NCBI GenBank assembly: GCA_019828545.1
Contig: JACVRA010000050.1
Coordinates: 496,001-560,000 of the forward strand
Length of the DNA stretch: 64,000 bases
Reading direction: 5' to 3'
Source of the DNA: Paracamarosporium sp. OC-R06-R3
Lineage: Eukaryota; Ascomycota; Dothideomycetes; Pleosporales; Didymosphaeriaceae
The position numbers and the translations under genes were made by a program. Below the pieces are notes generated by a model. That model saw only the letters and a list, made by a program, of their open reading frames with translations, searched no databases and had not been told where the DNA came from. Below, in pieces: positions 10,021 to 20,470 of the stretch (positions are counted from its first letter, which is position 1; every line of letters starts with the position of its first letter).

Positions 10021-11607
10021 CTACAGGGTATACATGAACAAGTTAGTTAACTGTTCCTTAAGCATAGCCTCGCCGCCTTCCCAGCGCTCTTCACTACCAA
10101 TGCGCAGCATGAATTCCTCGACGTCGATGCCATTCAACTGGGGGATTTCCATCAACAGCCGCATGATGTTGTCGTTCCGAATTGCAGGCCATTCAAACAT
10201 ATCCAATGCAGCGCAAGTTGCACCCGACTTAAGTGTGAACTTGCTATCATTGTAGTTCCCGGTCCCGGCGGGGTCTAGCACTTGCTGAAGATAGCCTTGG
10301 TACCGCTTACGATAGAAGTCAAGCTTCCAGGGTGTGTGTGGATACTGGTGGTCGTCAAGGCGAATGTTGTAGTCTGACTCCCAGTCCTTGCGAAGGAATA
10401 GAGGCAGTGCAGACCAGCCGGCCCAGCGCGGCACAGCACGGAGTCCCGACCAGTCGATGATACCGGTAATATGGCCCTCCTCGTCGACGTAGATATTTTG
10501 AAGATCAAAATCCGGATGCGCCAGGACGAAAGTCTCTGGAGTCGTCTCGTAATCCTCATCAGTGACGTACTTGCTTACTGAACGAGGCAAAGTGTCGCAA
10601 GCAATTGTAGCCACGCGGGCAAATGCTCGCGCCCACGTACGCTCTTCTTCGCTGCTATACTTGCTGTGGTCTTCCGCAGAGATTTTGTCCTTCATAGCCT
10701 GAAAATACTCCGCTGTAGAGGAGTATGCATTTTGCTTGATCATCCCCTTTGTTCGACTATGCCTGAAATAATGACCGATAGTGGGGGTCGGCGGATCGTA
10801 GTGATCCTCAAAATGCATGATTTCCATTTTGTTGAACTCCTCAAAATGCATGACTCCCATTTTGTTGAACTCATGCTTCTGAAGATCAGCCATGATCTTT
10901 GCCAGATCCTCAAGGAAACGCTGGCGCTTGCGCTCCAACTCAGGGGAAGGGTTATCAGCACCCTGGATAACTAGCTCGCCGTCAGGCTTCACAACAAACA
11001 TATCCGGACTATACCATAGATCAACGAAGGCTGATCCGCCTTTAACCAAATCCAGGACGGTATAAGGAGCACCAAGGATATTATCGAGTCCATTATTCCA
11101 ATGACGAATGAACGGCACCGAGATTTCGGTCTTTCGGTGTAGGTACTGCATGTTCATGACTTCGGTGCGGAGCTCGAATGCGTCCTCTTCGGTCCAGGCT
11201 TCGAGTGTACCCCAAAATGGAACCCTAACGACGTAGCAGTATTTTTCGTTTAGTTCCAGTGTTACGCAATAGTTATTGCTCCCTTCATTTCGATCAATGA
11301 CCTTGCAGGACCCGTCAGGTTCCAAATACTCTGGATCAAAGATGCTCACGATCAGCTCAATAAAACGACTGTCGTTAATTGAGCGGATGCGCTGTTTGTT
11401 TCGTCGGTCGCTACCGGATGACTTCGGTAAAGTGTCATCGTTCTTGTTCGGCGCGTGTGCTTGTTCTGATTGTGTTGAGAGTATAGGCTGAGGTGCCGGG
11501 TGAGTGACTGGCACCCCAGGCTGGTTTGGCGTGGCAGGAGACTTAACGAAAAATTCCAGCAACCATTCCGTCCAAGGAAGGTTGATTGGGTTGCAGAAAA
11601 TTGCCAT
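10021..11607 (-). CDS. APH-fold phosphotransferase-like protein
   Basis: A single exon of 528 residues. The aminoglycoside-phosphotransferase (protein-kinase-like) fold is indicated by the catalytic loop HPDFDLQN (His364, Asp366, Asn371) and the metal-binding IIDW (Asp385). The upstream region resembles the N-lobe, and PRWAGWSALPLF follows as in many fungal APH paralogues. These proteins form large expanded families in filamentous fungi with unknown substrates; a drug-resistance role should not be assumed. The N-terminal 60 residues are Pro-rich and low in complexity. Within the coding region a 33-nt in-frame tandem duplication (10806-10871) gives two near-identical 11-residue units rich in Met, Phe and Glu. 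Confidence 0.82.
   Translation of the reverse strand: MAIFCNPINLPWTEWLLEFFVKSPATPNQPGVPVTHPAPQPILSTQSEQAHAPNKNDDTLPKSSGSDRRNKQRIRSINDSRFIELIVSIFDPEYLEPDGSCKVIDRNEGSNNYCVTLELNEKYCYVVRVPFWGTLEAWTEEDAFELRTEVMNMQYLHRKTEISVPFIRHWNNGLDNILGAPYTVLDLVKGGSAFVDLWYSPDMFVVKPDGELVIQGADNPSPELERKRQRFLEDLAKIMADLQKHEFNKMGVMHFEEFNKMEIMHFEDHYDPPTPTIGHYFRHSRTKGMIKQNAYSSTAEYFQAMKDKISAEDHSKYSSEEERTWARAFARVATIACDTLPRSVSKYVTDEDYETTPETFVLAHPDFDLQNIYVDEEGHITGIIDWSGLRAVPRWAGWSALPLFLRKDWESDYNIRLDDHQYPHTPWKLDFYRKRYQGYLQQVLDPAGTGNYNDSKFTLKSGATCAALDMFEWPAIRNDNIMRLLMEIPQLNGIDVEEFMLRIGSEERWEGGEAMLKEQLTNLFMYTL
10806..10871 (-). repeat. 33-nt tandem duplication inside the APH-like gene
   Basis: Two units, 10806-10838 and 10839-10871, differ at two or three bases and keep the reading frame. 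This looks like a recent in-frame duplication and possible length polymorphism. Confidence 0.85.
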
Positions 11608-12150
11608 GTTTTGAGGTTCTAGTAGTAGTAGACAGTCGAATTTGGAGGAATTCTGGGGTCAACCCGTTATAGCTGAAGATGGTAACCGAAGTTGAAGTTG
11701 GATATTGTAAAACTGAAATCAAATCGTTCTGAGGCGTGAGTGTGCTTACTTTCTGTGGAGTTGGTAGGCTTAGGAGGGAGACGAAGATAAATGAACCTTT
11801 GTAGGTTATGTACTATTCACTTCAACACATTAACAATGACAAATAAAGGTCGATTACCACAGGTTCGCAATTATATAAATAACTTTTTTTTTCCAAGTGT
11901 CAAAGAACACTTGAGGCGAAGCCCACAACACAATGCCTGAAAGAAAGATAGCCTCATGCGGAATATGCATAATATGCAAAGCGATACGAGACAAAGCTTG
12001 AGTACATTGTTATTCCTTCAAAGTGTACAACAATAAGGCTAATAGTGATGCTTTTCTTAATCCTACCGCCATAATGCACTCACTAAGCGGCGTCTAAGCT
12101 TCACTATGCTTGTTTGGAGAATATACTTATATCCTGCAACTGCCACCTAG
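11608..12150. other. Intergenic, AT-rich
   Basis: Promoter region between the divergent kinase-like and Cys/His-rich genes. No clear element is seen. Confidence 0.45.
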
Positions 12151-12840
12151 TTGGAAACCGAAACAATCACAACTTCCTTCCATATCAAAAATCAACAGTT
12201 TGTTTCAAACACCGATAGTCTTTCTATTAAACAGCAGAAACTGGTGTCAAGCATGGGTAGACAAGAGCATTCAGAACAAGCGCTGTTGTACGGAACGCAC
12301 TGGGATCCAAAAATAGATGCCAACACCCACAACATTCGTACCAAAGCAATAGGTCTTACTCATCATTGCATCATTTGTAAAGCTGCGGTTAAGCTCTCGT
12401 GCTACCTTAAACTACACTTCGCTTTCTGCACGGCATTGATCCAAACCGGAACACATCAGCAAGATATATGTGGCGAGCGCTTCTGTACGAGGAGCCCGAG
12501 TGGTTGTGGTACTCACCATTATCCAGACTTCAACACGATTATCAGAGACGCATCCAAGGGCTACAAGTCAATTTCCGAGGCGCTAGCGGAGCTAAACATC
12601 CAGAATCTCGAGTCGATCGCAGATACGTCAACAGTTCCTGCAGATGAAGAAGTGCATGACTACCAATATTACAAGGATCTTGCTGATCAGAAGGTATTGA
12701 ACGAAAAGCGCGACAGACATGCCGCTATGTCCTTGTGTAGGACTAACATAGCTAAAACTCGTGCTAAAACAAAATTGAAGAACATGGGGAAGACAAAGGG
12801 GAAGTCAAAGGCGATGACTCGGGTCGCACTCGAGGATTGA
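12151..12840 (+). CDS. Hypothetical Cys/His-containing protein with a basic tail
   Basis: An intronless frame of 229 residues; a start at Met35 (12253, MGRQ) is equally possible. I do not recognise a named family. The middle holds spaced cysteines and histidines (HHCIICK, then a Cys pair, CGERFC, GCGTHHYPDFN), which could bind zinc. The last 40 residues are very rich in Lys and Arg, suggesting nucleic-acid or nuclear association. It sits in an AT-rich, gene-poor stretch, suggesting a lineage-restricted gene. Confidence 0.55.
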   Translation: METETITTSFHIKNQQFVSNTDSLSIKQQKLVSSMGRQEHSEQALLYGTHWDPKIDANTHNIRTKAIGLTHHCIICKAAVKLSCYLKLHFAFCTALIQTGTHQQDICGERFCTRSPSGCGTHHYPDFNTIIRDASKGYKSISEALAELNIQNLESIADTSTVPADEEVHDYQYYKDLADQKVLNEKRDRHAAMSLCRTNIAKTRAKTKLKNMGKTKGKSKAMTRVALED

Positions 12841-13985
12841 TGAGGAGACGTATTCCTATGTCTTTTCTTTTATCTTCACGCAGTAAAATTCATTCAAACG
12901 GAGTTATATGCCCAGTATATGCCATCAGGAAATGCATGCCAGAGTGGCGCACATGCCCTGTTTTTTATGGTCCAGATGTATAGACTGCGACCTGGAGTAT
13001 AACGAAGATATGTTCAGTATGGCTTGAAGGACTTCTTGGATTTTCACGGCTGTATCTATTACTAAGCCAGGCTTATGTTTTCTTATTTAGTCTTTCACAA
13101 GTAGCTACAGGCTTAACGCTCATGTTTATATCTTGTATACCTAAAGGATTAGTAAATCCGTAGCTTTCAATTATGAACCGCATAGGAATATTCCTTGTAA
13201 TTTCATCCATTTTGTGACTTTGAAATCTTTGCGCATTGGATACCATCGCCATTTTTATAACGTTCTGTCCTTTTTAGCCTAGCTCATAACACCGCACACG
13301 TTCGCTCTAGATACGATGAAACCCTGCTTGATCTCGACATTTTACGTCTATCCCTGCGTCACGAGCCAGGTTGATAACCTAGATCTTTGGAGACTCAACT
13401 TCGTATGTTTGTGAAGCCATAATTCGCAGGATATTGTTCTGTAACTGTCTCTTCGCCCGAAGGCCTGCACGAAATTAGACATTCCCCAATGTTAGTTAGT
13501 CATACTGTCTCTCATTTCCTTAATATTACCACTCATCACTCTTTCAATAATTCACCCGTCCTTGATCGTGACTGTGGGGATGTAGTTCAATTTCAGAGGG
13601 TACTAATTAGAAACCCTATGGAGAACAAACATCAATCCCAGTTCTGAAGTTTATGTTAGCTGTGGAATAGGTGGTCGGAGAGTTTCTCCGATTGAAACAG
13701 GACTGCTGCTGCTGTCATAGATGTTCTAGTGCGACTTAGGGTGCATTGAAATATGTAGGGATAGCCGACAAGGAGGATTTTACTCATATATATAGCCCCA
13801 TGAGAAATCGTACACTTGGGTCTAAGAATGTACGGGTGTGATGGGCGAAGGCAGGTCCTTTCCCATCCAACACCTAGGCAAGTGTTCCTTGATATAACGA
13901 AGCCGCTCGTAGGACTACGAAAACAACAATGTGCAGGTAAACTCTTGCACGGCACATCGAAGTACCGCAAATGCCCATTACGTAG
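12841..13985. other. Intergenic, AT-rich, no gene supported
   Basis: No long frame with protein-like content. A 104-residue minus-strand frame near 13656-13970 has no recognisable domain. The N-terminal half of the HET gene whose remnant begins at 13986 is absent here. Confidence 0.45.
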
Positions 13986-14330
13986 ATGATTGCAGATGCA
14001 GTTGTATTACCGCGCGACGGCTGTCTGGATCATTTTGGCAACAAGATTGATGATCAGGACCGTTTAGATTGGCATTTTCTACTCGATGATTACAGTAGAT
14101 GCCAACTTACTCATGCATCTGGTTGGTTAATCGCCCTTGAAGGCTTGGCGAATATAATACGACTGGAGCTTTATTATCCCGGGGTCTGTCATGTACAGAC
14201 AGTCTTATATATCATCTGGATGAGAATGATATATGGTCTATCGATCGAAGATCTGCTTGGAATACCCTCCTGGAGTTGGGCATCGAAATCTGGTTTAAAG
14301 TACTCAATCACGATGCGGGCACACTCATGA
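13986..14330 (+). pseudogene. Remnant of a HET-domain protein gene (C-terminal half)
   Basis: The 114-residue frame contains the signature of the region after the HET domain in fungal incompatibility proteins: a DDYSRCQLT motif, then ALEGLA, then PSWSWAS. The N-terminal HET domain with its LSHCWG-type motif is missing upstream, and the frame ends 20 residues past the SWSWAS motif, whereas intact proteins continue for over 100 residues. I read it as a truncated, probably dead copy. The intact gene at 30438-32633 on the other strand shows what is missing. An expressed short protein cannot be excluded. Confidence 0.6.
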
Positions 14331-14692
14331 CATGATAACCATAGAAGAATCGGGGATGATGGCCATAACACACGCCCCAATAAGGTCATGTTGGACAGGC
14401 GGCTATCAGAATTCCTGCAAAAATAATAATGTCAAATTAGTGGTAGAACACCTCTTATTTATACGCGACGGGCCTGTCTCATACATTCAAGCACTTCATG
14501 GTGATATACAAAGACCTGATGGCGCCAATATCTTTGGTCATGATCCAATTCGTCGATCTTGTTGCATCTCGCTTATGCGTTGGAAAACCCCGACATGGAT
14601 TCGGGTGGGTATGAAGTACTCTATGAACCACAATTCTAATGAGACGGTAAGTTTTGGATTTTGAGCTTCCGATATTAATAGGTACGAGCTAG

Positions 14693-14968
14693 ATGTCGTC
14701 TGATGATACTGGACATGAATCTGTGGGGCCAACCCGATTAAATGGAATTCCTACACATGAGAAAGTAGACGAACCAGACAACACACATGAATTTGAGGGA
14801 TCATATGAGTATATTGAGGATAGTTCGGGATTCAAGGGAATGAGGGAAGTTCTTGTTAATGATAAAAATAACATAGAAGAAAACGACGATAAATCCATCA
14901 TGGAAGATCCAGGGGGTGTCCCTCAAAGCGAGGAATTCGAAGAGTGCGGGCACATAGTCCTGATATAA
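14693..14968 (+). CDS. Hypothetical acidic small protein
   Basis: A 91-residue frame, strongly acidic, with no recognised domain. It follows the HET remnant and another unrecognised frame (14332-14664), so it may be part of the same decayed gene rather than an independent one. Confidence 0.2.
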   Translation: MSSDDTGHESVGPTRLNGIPTHEKVDEPDNTHEFEGSYEYIEDSSGFKGMREVLVNDKNNIEENDDKSIMEDPGGVPQSEEFEECGHIVLI

Positions 14969-16022
14969 TAGTCAGCGGCTTAGAGGTCTGATTATCATGA
15001 TAGGTTTGGGATGGATATCATTGCATAAAGTCGCTGGGAGAAAGAAAAGATCGTATATTCATAAATGCACTTGGTATGGCTGTTAAATAGTAACCTTGTC
15101 ACTTATCTAATGTCACTTATCGAATAGCATTCAATTAATCTCTCCTTGCGCTTTTGAATCCACAAACAGAGCCAATTTTAGATATATATGCCTGGTTGCC
15201 AAAGGCTTGTCCTACCTGTAGTAATAATTCTACATTTCAGCCCAAGTACCACTTACCTCCTACCACGACTATACTCCCAGAACCAAAATGTTTTCATCTG
15301 GCCACTTCTTATACCCGTTCCACAGCAGTTCAACAGTAACTTGAAAGTGAAACAAGTACACTACTCACCACCTGTAGCCAAAAAAAAAACGCACAGTAAC
15401 ACAGGGACCTTAGATCCGACAACAACCGCACCGCACATGCCACAAATCATAAGAAAGCTACTAAAACGAAATGTACGCTATATTAATCTCTCCCCACATA
15501 CACCTCATTCGTAAACGTTCAAGCATTTGTCGCTCGTCCGTCATCGCTGTTAAAACCCTTTAACAAACTAATGTACGGGGATTGATAGCATTACTTGGTT
15601 AGACCATCTATGTCATCAAAATAAGAAACGCACCTATAGTCCTACGCAAGTAGTTCGATAATGGAATCAATTCATTCGGGTATAACCTATCATTCTCTTT
15701 TTCTTTCGCACATATCGGTCCAAACCCCCAGACCACTACATCATGCAGATTAGACAGACGTGCTAAAAACGAAGTAGCCGAAACTCCATGCAGTACCAAA
15801 TTGATAACGCCGTGAAATGCGTGCAGCCTTGGAGATGCGAAAGAAAGCAATAACCATATTCCGAGTCATCCTCTTTCACGCCAATAAATAGTTCCTTTTT
15901 TAGATAATTGTCGTTCGAAAATGCGACAGGTAGTAACGATCCACCCAGGTCCTAGGATCAGGCAACCTATTACGCTGGTAAGTAAACAAGAAACATAGCT
16001 CGATGCTACCTTCGTGGTATGG
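14969..16022. other. Intergenic, no gene supported
   Basis: AT-rich spacer downstream of RAD50. Nothing recognised. Confidence 0.45.
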
Positions 16023-19000
16023 TTAATATAAAAAGCGGATGATGGAATTTACCTCGGAGATATTCTGCCGCTCGATGTATGATTGCTGGTCTTTATCGCG
16101 GCCAACGCGCCAGTACACGTCAGTATAGTCGCCACAGTTCATTTCGCGCAGAAACTGCTCGTCGTGGGTAATGACCAGGAGTTGAAAGTTTGCCTGCTTG
16201 CGTCGGATCTGGATAATCTGGCTGAGCGATTCGGCGAGGCCCTTGATGTTCTGCTGGTCGAGGTTTGTTGTAGGTTCATCCAGGGCAATCAAACCGCAGT
16301 TAGTACCGAAACATTCTGCGAGCGCCAAACGGATCACGATCGAAGCAAGGACTTTCTGGCCAGCACTGCAACGGCCGCGCATATCCATCTCGTTGTCGCG
16401 CTTGACCATGACAACCCGGTAGTTATAGGTGCGGTTGCGTGCACCCCCCTCGTTATCTGATCGAATTCGCACGGTGTCCACGTCAGTGCCTTGGTACGCG
16501 TTACGCCACAGCTCGTCGATGATTTTGTTGATTTCATCCATCTTGACCGAGTGGAACTTTAGAATCGCTTGTTCGAGCGCGCTTCCGTATCGCGCTAAGT
16601 CTTCACAGGCTGCTTTGGTCGTCTCGACCTCAATGTGAGATGTGCGGTAGTCGAGTGCAGCATCTTTATAGTAATTTTCATACTCTTTGCTGAGCTCAAG
16701 CATTTGCATATCTAGCTGTTTCATAGTGGTACTTAATTCGACCACTTTGACATGCAGCAGTTGGTACTTTGCGTCCCACTCATCTCCCGTTTTGGTCCAT
16801 TGTGCTTGATCAGTTTCAGCGTTTTGGCTTTCCAATTGCGTAATTTCTTGCGCGAGTGTTTCCAAGGTTCGCTTTGCCTTCCTGTATCGGAGATTGTCAA
16901 AGATCGATTGCTTGGTGTGTTCAACACCGCTTAGAGCCTCTTCAGTGTACTTGATGTCACGTGCGACTTGCGACATCTCTTTTTCAATACGCTGAATGTC
17001 ATGTTCAAGATGCTCTATTTCTTGTTGAGCTTGAGCTAGGCGATGTGGACCACCCTTGTCGATGTATGCAGATATGTCTTGGTCTGCCTCAGCAAGCTGG
17101 CGAACACTATCAGAAAGTTTTGACGCCTCTTCTTGCACGCGATTGACCCGTTCGTTACCGCGCCGGTTGACATTTTTATACGCTGCATGGGCATGCTCCA
17201 ACTGAGGTTCAAGGGTTTGCATCTCGGTTTCGAAATTACGTATAGCCTCCCGTTGTTCAGCATTGCCCGTTTTGAATTCTCCAATGCGTTCTGCAAGATT
17301 TCGCTTCTCTTTCAAACTTGACTGCGCAGCGCTAAGCTCAGCATTGACATCGCGAATGCGGAGTTCGAGCGTGCTGATAGTTTTGCGAAGTTTATCGCGC
17401 TCGTTGCTAAGAGCCGCAAGTGCAGCCTTCGCAGTCCGGCTTTCATCTGTCACCTTTTGGAGGTCTTCACGCACAGCGCTAATGCCCCGAGAAAGCCCCC
17501 CCATTTTCTGTTTCTTCTTTAAGGTAACGATTCGGTCTTCCAGATCACGCGCTTCGTCGTATGAACTGACTATCGATTGAACATCTGCTGATAGCGATTC
17601 AATCTCTTGTTTTGCCTGGTTCAGCTCGGAGATGATTGTGTCATGCTCTTCTAGTTGTTTGTTGATTGTGTTGCGTTCAAAGACTAGCTTTTCATATTCC
17701 TCTTTGAGCATGGGGAGTTCCACATCCTCAGCGCGCTTCGCTAATTCGTAGCTTGGCTTCGCGTCTCGCACTTTCTCTAACTCAGCCTGTACTTCTTCGA
17801 TGTCTGCATCGGCATTCTGTGATGCCTTCGCAACGAGGTTTTTCAGACTAGCCATGAATTTAGCTTTGGTAAACCCTTCGGCCTTGTCGTCTTTCAGTGT
17901 CCGCCTGCATAGACGACATTGGTTGTGCTCTTCTGCGACCTCGAGACAAGACTGAAAATAATCCAACTGAGCACCGAAGCTGGCTTTATCCCCTGACAAT
18001 GTGTTGAAGTCGCTCTCTAGCTCTAAAAGAGTTTCTTCGAAATCAGAGATATCGTCCTTCTGAATGGCGTCGAGGACCGTCTCCTTGTATTTGGCATATT
18101 CTGCACGCTTCTTTTTCTGCTCGGACTCTATGGAAGAGAGTCTAAAGCTAACTTGATTTAATTTGTCCTGGGATATATCGCGCTTCGATTCCGCATCTTT
18201 CAGGTCGTTGTTCTTTTGAGCAAGTACATCTCGGAACGTATTGCCTAGGCTCCCAACATCCCAGTCAGGATCAACGAGCTGTGTGATGCGCGCTGAATGC
18301 ACTGACTTCATTGTTTCGAGACTATGCTTAGTCTCTTTGAGTCTGTTCTGGGTATAGTCGATTTCCGCAGACTCGCTAGCGACTTGGGTCACATTAACCA
18401 GTTCGGTATCTAAACGTTCCTTCCGCTCTTCGAGTGTGTGCACAGTATTTTCAGCATCTTGTATTCGCCTATCGTAATCGGCGTTATCGGAATCTGCAAT
18501 GGCCTTCTCTAGCTCTTTCTCGGTCGCAGTTTTCTTGTTCAAGATAATCGCTTCGGCTCCCTCGTCGACCCTAATAATACTCATCGCATTTTGCAGTTCT
18601 GTGATTCGCTTCTCATTAGTTGCCATTTGTGACTTGGACAGGTCTTTGCGCTGGTTCAGGCCTGCTTTCTGTTCGCTCAATCGATTGACCTCGGCTTGAG
18701 CTTGAGCAAGTTCATCCTGGGCATCTGTTCGAGCACGTTCAAGAGCCTTATTTTGATCTCGCGAAAGCTTTCTCAGTATCTGCTGGAACTCAGTCACCTG
18801 TGTGTCGTTCACGTCGTGGTCAAAGCCTCGAATGGCATGTCGCTTAGCAGTCTCCTTAATGAGGTTTTCCCGCTTCTGCAGGTTGCGAGCGTGTTGATCC
18901 TTCTCGGCTTCATGTTTGCCAACTTCGCTCTGTTTGGCGCCCAAAGCAGTCCGATTCTGTTGCAAGTTTGCTTGTAGGCCACGATACTGCGTTTTGAACT

Positions 19001-20065
19001 CCTCTTGTTGTTCCTTGTACTGCTGCACACGCTCACCATACTGATCCAGCATCTCCTCCAGCTCCTGGTCAGTTTCCATCATCATCTTCAGATTTTCTTC
19101 CAAAGAAGTTACGTTCTCTTCGTTCGCTTTGAAGGTTACGCGCTTGCCTTGGAGTTGAGCAACGATCTGTTCATACTTGGCGGCGTGCTCGTAGGCTTCC
19201 CTAGCCTTTTGCCTTGCCTCAACAGCCAGACCATCTGCCTTCCCATGCTCAACTCGCTTCCTTTCAATCTCGTCCCAAATCCCCGATATGCGCTTCTCGC
19301 TCTCTTTTGCACGAGTCTGGTTCTCCTTGGCATGCTCTTCATTCGCCTTGGAGACAGCTAGTTCGGCGACTTTATTCTTGCGGATAAGCTTGATGTTCTC
19401 GATGGCCTTTGTATATTTATCTGCCTCAAAGATAGAGTCGAACTTCTTCTTGAGCAAAGCAGGCTCGCTCATCGGCCACAAACTGTCTTCCTGATGACAA
19501 AAGATGACATTTTCCAGGATAGCTTTGGAGACGCCAAGGAATTGAGGCACGATTTGATCTAGCTCAGCAACCCGCGAAGACACAGACTCTTTCTGGCCGT
19601 CGCGGCGCATCAACAGAGACCCTTCTAAAGTCTTTTGTGACCGCGTGGTCTTCTTGACGGTGAGCTGCATTTTGCGACTGACAACCATGGGTATGCCTGA
19701 CGTGGACCGGAAGGACAGTTTGACCTGGGCCATGACTTCCTGCTCGGCTAGCAGCTTGGGGTCGTGGATGAATGCACCACCCGTCTTGCTGTTCGGGGGA
19801 AGTTCGCCGGTGGTGGCATACTTGAGACATTCGATGATAGTCTGGGAACGGTTAGCTAGTCACGTGCGTTTGCGGTCTACACGGGTTGCCGTACAGTCTT
19901 GCCAGAGCCATTCCAGCCGACGATCAGAGTGAGGGGGGTGTTGAACACTATCGTCTCGCCCTGCTGTGGTCCGAAAGAGCGGATGCTGCGTCTGTCAGTG
20001 CGGACAAACAGCCGTCAGACACCAGCGACGTACCCTTGAATCTGCATCCGGTCGATCTTCGACAT
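16023..20065 (-). CDS. RAD50: DNA repair ATPase Rad50
   Basis: Three exons: 20034-20065, 19895-19985 and 16023-19841, giving 1313 residues, the usual Rad50 length. Rad50 with Mre11 and Nbs1/Xrs2 tethers and processes DNA double-strand breaks and telomeres in the nucleus. Seen in order: Walker [10 protein letters not shown] (34-42, split by intron 2); long heptad coiled coils; the zinc hook CRLC (Cys683 and Cys686) at mid-protein; the returning coil; the ABC signature around [10 protein letters not shown]; Walker [13 protein letters not shown] (about 1225-1236); and the H-loop LVITHDEQF. The first two exons encode only 41 residues but supply the start [11 protein letters not shown] and the P-loop. 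A possible last intron (GTAAAT donor after ERQNISE) would replace the final residues. It is divergent from white collar 2. Confidence 0.96.
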
Positions 20066-20470
20066 GGTGGCTACCGCGCCCTCGGGCTATGCAGTTGAGT
20101 CGCAGTTGATGGCGGGGGATCCAAGGTGCAGTGTGAGGGCGGCGCGCGTAGTTTTGTACCCCAGGCAGCTGCGACACGCGTTCACGTGACATATGGCCCG
20201 GGCACCCTGCAGCGGGATTTGCTGGGGAGCGATCGTCATTGTCTGGTGGCACTCGCACACGGCATTCTTTCGCCGAGCACGGTGAATGCCTTTGCGCTCT
20301 TCGCATTGCCCCTCCGTACACCCCCGTCAATCGCAGCCCATGGTCGCTGCGGGACCCGCTCGCCATGTACCAGAATGGCGGCTCGCTCTCCGCTGAAGTA
20401 TGCTCGTGCGCCGCCGTGGCACCAGGGTCCGGTCCACGGCACGACATGGCAATAACGAAAGCTGATCGAG
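20066..20470. promoter_or_regulatory. Bidirectional promoter RAD50 / white collar 2
   Basis: A 405-base GC-rich spacer between the two divergent starts holds both promoters. No TATA box or definite light-response element was identified. Confidence 0.5.

Noticed and set aside
13656..13970. A minus-strand frame near the HET remnant considered as the missing HET N-terminus
   Set aside because: It is on the opposite strand and shows none of the HET blocks (LSHCWG, WIDSLCI, QER).
16023..16080. A possible extra last intron in RAD50 (GTAAAT donor after ERQNISE)
   Set aside because: Neither candidate acceptor gives a clearly conserved ending, so the unspliced end was kept in the model.
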